Source: Rhizobacter terrae
GTDB taxonomy: Bacteria; Pseudomonadota; Gammaproteobacteria; Burkholderiales; Burkholderiaceae_C
Direction of reading: 5' to 3'
Assembly: GCF_003852895.1 (NCBI RefSeq)
Contig: NZ_QUSW01000001.1
Coordinates: forward strand, 1,240,001-1,304,000
Length of the DNA: 64,000 nt
Positions within the stretch are counted from its first letter, which is position 1; every line of letters begins with the position of its first letter. The translations under genes were made by a program, and so were the position numbers. Below, piece by piece: positions 60,406 through 64,000 of this stretch. The notes below the pieces were generated by a model. That model had not been told where the DNA came from. It was given only the letters and a program-made list of their open reading frames with translations, and did no database searches.

Positions 60406-61586
60406 GCGAATCCGCCAAGCTCGATGTGATGCTGGTGGACCCCTCGCTGTTCACCCCGCCCTACGACGCCGCGCTCACGCAAGGCCTGGTCGCCAACGGC
60501 ATCGCGCCGATGTGGATGACCCGGCCCACGCGCCGCGCCGACCGGCAGGAGCTGCCGCTGCCCCTCACCGACCCGTTCTTCTACCGCCGCACCGACGAGG
60601 CCTCCTGGATTCCCGACAAGCTCAAGCCGGTCGCCAAGGGCATCGCCCACTTCGCGGGCCTGGTGAAGCTGCTGGCCAAGGTGCGCCGGCACAAGCCGGA
60701 CGTGGTGCACTTCCAGTGGATCGTGGTGCCGCCGCTGGACGTGATCGCGATGGCGCTCATCCGGCGCTGGTGCCCGCTGGTGCTCACGGTGCACGACACC
60801 GTGCCCTACAACGGCCAGAAGATGTCGTGGCTTCAGCGCTTCGGGCACGACACGCCGATGAAGTGCGCGCATCAGCTCATCGTGCACACCCGCTCAGGCC
60901 GGCAGGCCCTGCTGGACCGCGGCGTGCCCGAGCACAAGATCACCGTGATCCCGCATGGGCCGCTGCAGCTGAGCGTTCCCGCGCCACCGGCGCGTGCCAC
61001 ACGCGACCCGCGCTGGACGGTGCTGCTCTTCGGCGAGATCAAGCCCTACAAGGGGCTGGACCTGCTGATCGAGGCCGTCGGCTCGCTGCCTGTGGAGGTG
61101 CGCCACGAGCTGCGCGTGATCGTGGCCGGGCGCCCGCGCATGGACATGGCGCCGCTGGTCGAGCGCATCGCCGAACTCGGGCTGCAGGAGCAGTTCGACA
61201 TCCGCCCCCGCCGCCTGAGCGAGGAGGAGATGGCCGCGGTGTTCGCCGAGGCCGACAGCTTCGTGTTCCCGTACCGGCAGATCGACGCGAGCGGCGTGTA
61301 CTTCCTCGTGAAGGGGCTGGGCAAGTGGTTGATCGCCAGCCGCGTGGGCATCTTCGCGGAAGACATGCACGAAGGTGTCGACGGCGCGCTGATCGCGAGC
61401 GAAGACATCGCCGAGCTGGCACGAGAACTCCAGGATGGCATCACCCGCCGGCCGCAACGCGCGCCGGTGCCGGTGGCCGATTCATGGACGGCCATCGGCC
61501 GGTCCACACGACAACTCTATCTGCAGGCGATCGCGGAACACCGCGGCGGGCAACGGGTCGGCGACGAAAGGAGTGCCGATGCATGA
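60402..61586 (+). CDS. GT4-like glycosyltransferase of the exopolysaccharide operon
   Basis: 394 residues, GT-B fold. DVVHFQWIVVPPLDVIAMAL and PLVLTVHDTVPY lie in the N-terminal half, VLLFGEIKPYKGLDLLIEAV and FVFPYRQIDASGVYFLVKGLG in the nucleotide-sugar half. Cytosolic or membrane-associated. Start codon inside the mini-ORF's end. It overlaps the GH16 gene by 8 bases. Confidence 0.86.
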   Translation: MSESAKLDVMLVDPSLFTPPYDAALTQGLVANGIAPMWMTRPTRRADRQELPLPLTDPFFYRRTDEASWIPDKLKPVAKGIAHFAGLVKLLAKVRRHKPDVVHFQWIVVPPLDVIAMALIRRWCPLVLTVHDTVPYNGQKMSWLQRFGHDTPMKCAHQLIVHTRSGRQALLDRGVPEHKITVIPHGPLQLSVPAPPARATRDPRWTVLLFGEIKPYKGLDLLIEAVGSLPVEVRHELRVIVAGRPRMDMAPLVERIAELGLQEQFDIRPRRLSEEEMAAVFAEADSFVFPYRQIDASGVYFLVKGLGKWLIASRVGIFAEDMHEGVDGALIASEDIAELARELQDGITRRPQRAPVPVADSWTAIGRSTRQLYLQAIAEHRGGQRVGDERSADA

Positions 61587-62475
61587 GCCGCCCCGACCAT
61601 TGACCACCCGCCGCCAGGCCCTGCAACGCCTGCTCGCCGCCACCGGCCTGGCCGCGACGGTGGGCTGCGCGGACTCGGCCTCGCGCCATGGCCGCCTGCC
61701 CAAGCCGGACAGCGTGGACGAACCCGCGCCCATTCGCGGCAAGGGCTACAAGCTCGTGAAGGACTGGGACTTCGGTCGCAGCGTCACCAGCGTGGAGGCC
61801 ATGCGCGAAGAGTTCTTCACGCGCTACATCTACAACAACGGCCAGCAGGACGCGCTCAACGACGAGTGGGAACGCTACCGCGACAACGACAACCACGTGT
61901 TCGAGGACGGCGCGCTGGCGCTGGTGGCACGCACGCCCGAAGGCGCCATTCGCGGCAAGATCGAGAGCGGCATGATCCGCTCCAAATGGTCCGGCCAGTA
62001 CGGCTACTTCGAGGCGCGCATCAAGGTGCCCGACGGCCGCGGCATGTGGCCCGCGTTCTGGCTGAACCCGCAGGACGGCAAGTGGCCGCCGGAGATCGAC
62101 ATCCTGGAGGTCGTGAACAACGGCCGCGACACGACGCGCAACACCTTCCACTTCGTGCACAGCGGCGTGAAGGACGTGCTGCCGGTGGCCTCCTCGCTGC
62201 TGAACAACAACAAGACCTACAAGCCCGGCACCGACTTCAAGGACGACTACCACACCTACTCCGCCGAATGGCTGCCCGACCGCGTGCGGCACTACGTGGA
62301 CGACGTGCTGGTGGTGGACCGCGAGTTCAAGTGGGTGCACCGCGACGGCTCCGATGGCGGCGCAGCACACGTGCTGCTGAACCTCGCGGTGGGCGGCGCC
62401 TGGCCGGGCCGGCCTGACCCGGCGGCATTCCCGGCCAAGCTGATGGTGAAGTACGTGCGGGTGTGGCAACGGTGA
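61579..62475 (+). CDS. Exported GH16 hydrolase of the exopolysaccharide operon
   Basis: 298 residues behind AAAGGAG. An N-terminal signal of twin-arginine/lipoprotein form (TTRRQALQRLLAATG ... ATVGCADS) leads to a GH16 domain with intact ExDxxE site E172-I-D174-I-L-E177 (WPPEIDILEVV), plus SGQYGYFEARIKVPDGRGMWPAFW. Hydrolases of this kind within EPS operons trim or process the polymer in the periplasm. Unlike the protein at 2666, all catalytic residues are kept. Confidence 0.9.
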   Translation: MHEPPRPLTTRRQALQRLLAATGLAATVGCADSASRHGRLPKPDSVDEPAPIRGKGYKLVKDWDFGRSVTSVEAMREEFFTRYIYNNGQQDALNDEWERYRDNDNHVFEDGALALVARTPEGAIRGKIESGMIRSKWSGQYGYFEARIKVPDGRGMWPAFWLNPQDGKWPPEIDILEVVNNGRDTTRNTFHFVHSGVKDVLPVASSLLNNNKTYKPGTDFKDDYHTYSAEWLPDRVRHYVDDVLVVDREFKWVHRDGSDGGAAHVLLNLAVGGAWPGRPDPAAFPAKLMVKYVRVWQR

Positions 62476-62482
62476 GGCAGCG

Positions 62483-63757
62483 GTGAGCCTGGCTGTCGCC
62501 CTGCCGTCGAGCGAAGCGCAATTCACGCCGCGCTTCAATGCCATCGCGGTGGCGTTCGTCTTCGCGCTGCTGGCACTGACGCTGCTGGACCGTTTCGGCC
62601 TGGCGGTCAGCGCGACCTTCTCCGTGCACCCCACGCTGATCGCGATGTACGGCCTCGTCGCCGCGATGACGATCGGCAACGCCGGACGCATCCACCCCGG
62701 CATGGGCCTGTTGTACGTGGGGGTCGTGACGGTCAGCGGCATGAGCCTCGTGACCAACGCGTCCTTCGACTACCGGCAGGTGGCCTCGGTCGGGTCCTGG
62801 CTGCTGCTGGCGGTGATGTACCTGCCATTCATCATGGTGCAGGACGCCAAGGCCGACAGCACCGAAGCCTGGCAGCGCGCGATGCGGCTGTTCGTGGCGT
62901 TCATGCTGGCCATCGCCGTCGCCGGCATCGCGCAGTACTTCGGGCAATACGCCATCCACGCGCCCTGGCTCTTCGACTTCACGCCCTACATCCCGGCGTC
63001 CATCCGCAGCTCGGGCACCTACAACACCACCAACGTGGTCGGCGAGCACATCAAGTCCAACGGCTTCTTCCTGCGCGAAGCCTCGGGCTTCTCGTTCTAC
63101 ATGGCCTTCGCGCTGATGGTGGAGACCACGCTGGCCAAGCGCAAGTGGGTGATGGCCACGCTGGCGCTCGCGCTGGTGCTGTCGTATTCCGGCTCGGGCC
63201 TGCTCGCGCTGGCGGTGGCAATGCTGTTCCCGCTCGGGCAGCGCACGCTGTGGCGCGTCACCGCCGCCGCGGTCGTGGGCTGTGCGGTGGTGCTGGTGTT
63301 CGGCGAGGCGCTGAACATCCAGTACACGCTGGACCGCATCGGCGAATTCGGCTCCGACCGCAGCAGCGCCTACTGCCGATTCATCGCGCCGGGCAAGCTG
63401 GTGCTGGAGCAGATCGACTCCAACCTGTGGAGCACGCTGCTGGGCCACGGGCCGGGCACCACCCAGAAGATGTTCGACGTGTGCGAGACCACCTACGGCA
63501 AGCTGGTCTTCGAATACGGCCTGCTGGGCATGCTGGCCTTCGGCGCGCTCATCGTCGCGGCCATCCATCGCTCGCAAGTGCCCATCCGCCTGCGCGTGGC
63601 GCTCATGCTGCAGTGGCTGCTGCTGGGCGGCAACCTGCTGGCACCGGAATCGCTTCTGCTCATCTTCATCACCTGCGCGATGTGGCCCCGGCTCACCGCG
63701 CCGGACCCTTCCACCACGAAAGGCAGTACCGCATGGGCAACGACCATCCCACACTGA
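62483..63757 (+). CDS. O-antigen ligase/polymerase-like membrane protein (Wzy candidate)
   Basis: 424 residues from a GTG. Around ten membrane helices with a large periplasmic loop (about 290-330; FGSDRSSAYCRFIAPGKLVLEQ, then GHGPGTTQKMFDVCE), the usual plan of Wzy/ligase proteins. It would polymerise repeat units of the EPS. It starts 7 bases after the GH16 gene and overlaps the next glycosyltransferase by 25 bases. Confidence 0.82.
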   Translation: MSLAVALPSSEAQFTPRFNAIAVAFVFALLALTLLDRFGLAVSATFSVHPTLIAMYGLVAAMTIGNAGRIHPGMGLLYVGVVTVSGMSLVTNASFDYRQVASVGSWLLLAVMYLPFIMVQDAKADSTEAWQRAMRLFVAFMLAIAVAGIAQYFGQYAIHAPWLFDFTPYIPASIRSSGTYNTTNVVGEHIKSNGFFLREASGFSFYMAFALMVETTLAKRKWVMATLALALVLSYSGSGLLALAVAMLFPLGQRTLWRVTAAAVVGCAVVLVFGEALNIQYTLDRIGEFGSDRSSAYCRFIAPGKLVLEQIDSNLWSTLLGHGPGTTQKMFDVCETTYGKLVFEYGLLGMLAFGALIVAAIHRSQVPIRLRVALMLQWLLLGGNLLAPESLLLIFITCAMWPRLTAPDPSTTKGSTAWATTIPH

Positions 63758-64000
63758 GCGTGGTCATCACCTGCTTCAACTACGAGCGCTACGTGGGTGA
63801 CGCCATCCTCAGCGCGCTGACGCAGACCGTGCCGCCCGACGAGATCGTGGTGGTGAACGACGGCTCCACCGACGGCTCGGCGGGCGTGCTGGCTGCCTTC
63901 GGCGACCGCATCCGCGTGGTGAGCCAGGCCAACGCCGGGCAGATCGCGGCACTGAACAACGGCTATGCGCACGCAAGGGGAGACATCGTGCTCTTCCTCG
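63733..64000 (+). CDS. GT2 glycosyltransferase, N-terminal part (runs off right edge)
   Basis: The first 89 residues read MGNDHPTLSVVITCFNYERY, VNDGSTDGSAGVL and SQANAGQIAALNNGYAHARG, the canonical start of GT-A family 2 enzymes. The ATG at 63733 lies inside the previous gene, so the two are translationally coupled. The rest lies outside the window; more EPS genes probably follow. Confidence 0.85.
   Translation, partial: MGNDHPTLSVVITCFNYERYVGDAILSALTQTVPPDEIVVVNDGSTDGSAGVLAAFGDRIRVVSQANAGQIAALNNGYAHARGDIVLFL

Overview
The window is 64 kb of high-GC, densely packed DNA with many 4-bp ATGA stop/start overlaps. Its gene families (EpsF/EpsG-type exopolysaccharide genes, CreA, LamB-type porin, B12 salvage operon) point to a betaproteobacterium of the order Burkholderiales, in or near the Comamonadaceae. 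A closer placement (Variovorax- or Roseateles-like) is only a guess.

Layout. (1) 1-214: start of a chemoreceptor gene with a flagellar-type sigma-28 promoter, then an 840-bp gene-free stretch with two nested palindromic repeats and a terminator. (2) 1055-16833: a beta-glucan/oligosaccharide utilisation locus. It holds GH16 proteins, lipoproteins with a shared two-cysteine module, an AraC regulator, a four-gene sugar ABC importer, a LacI repressor with two matching operators, GH1, clan GH-A and GH26 hydrolases, and a LamB-like porin. (3) 16974-24680: seven same-strand genes. They encode two coiled-coil proteins (one membrane-anchored), a substrate-binding/OmpA fusion, an ABC permease and ATPase, and a KdpD/KdpE-like two-component pair without kdpFABC or the usual KdpD N-terminal half. 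This is the best candidate for an undescribed system. (4) 24893-28599: a GH5 pseudogene, an HExxE protein, a GNAT acetyltransferase and an A/T-richer patch of unknown or broken genes. (5) 28731-32724: a cytosolic LacI-type sugar sensor fused to a GGDEF cyclase, next to a secreted GH17 glucanase with its own set of LacI-like boxes. (6) 32993-41440: a B12 riboswitch followed by cobU-btuF-btuC-(mini-ORF)-btuD-DUF71-cobQ-BtuF-like-cobT-cobS on the minus strand. (7) 41564-44831: a glycosyltransferase and a glycogen-debranching-like enzyme. (8) 45053-55924: mixed housekeeping and stress genes, including creA, a MerR regulator with a methyltransferase, rifampin ADP-ribosyltransferase (arr), GST, pirin, purT and an MBL-fold hydrolase. 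(9) 55952-64000: an exopolysaccharide operon (epsF, epsG, glycosyltransferases, GH16, ligase/polymerase) running off the right edge, with a divergent transglutaminase-like gene at its left.

The loci connect. Secreted GH16/GH17/GH26 enzymes and a LamB-like porin feed an ABC importer and cytosolic GH1, controlled by LacI; a related sugar sensor is coupled to c-di-GMP synthesis; the right edge makes an exopolysaccharide. The most unusual small-scale observation is a near-identical 66-bp, 21-codon mini-ORF found twice (38560-38625 minus, 60340-60405 plus). Both copies are joined by ATGA overlaps to an upstream and a downstream gene in unrelated operons, and both carry the downstream gene's ribosome binding site.
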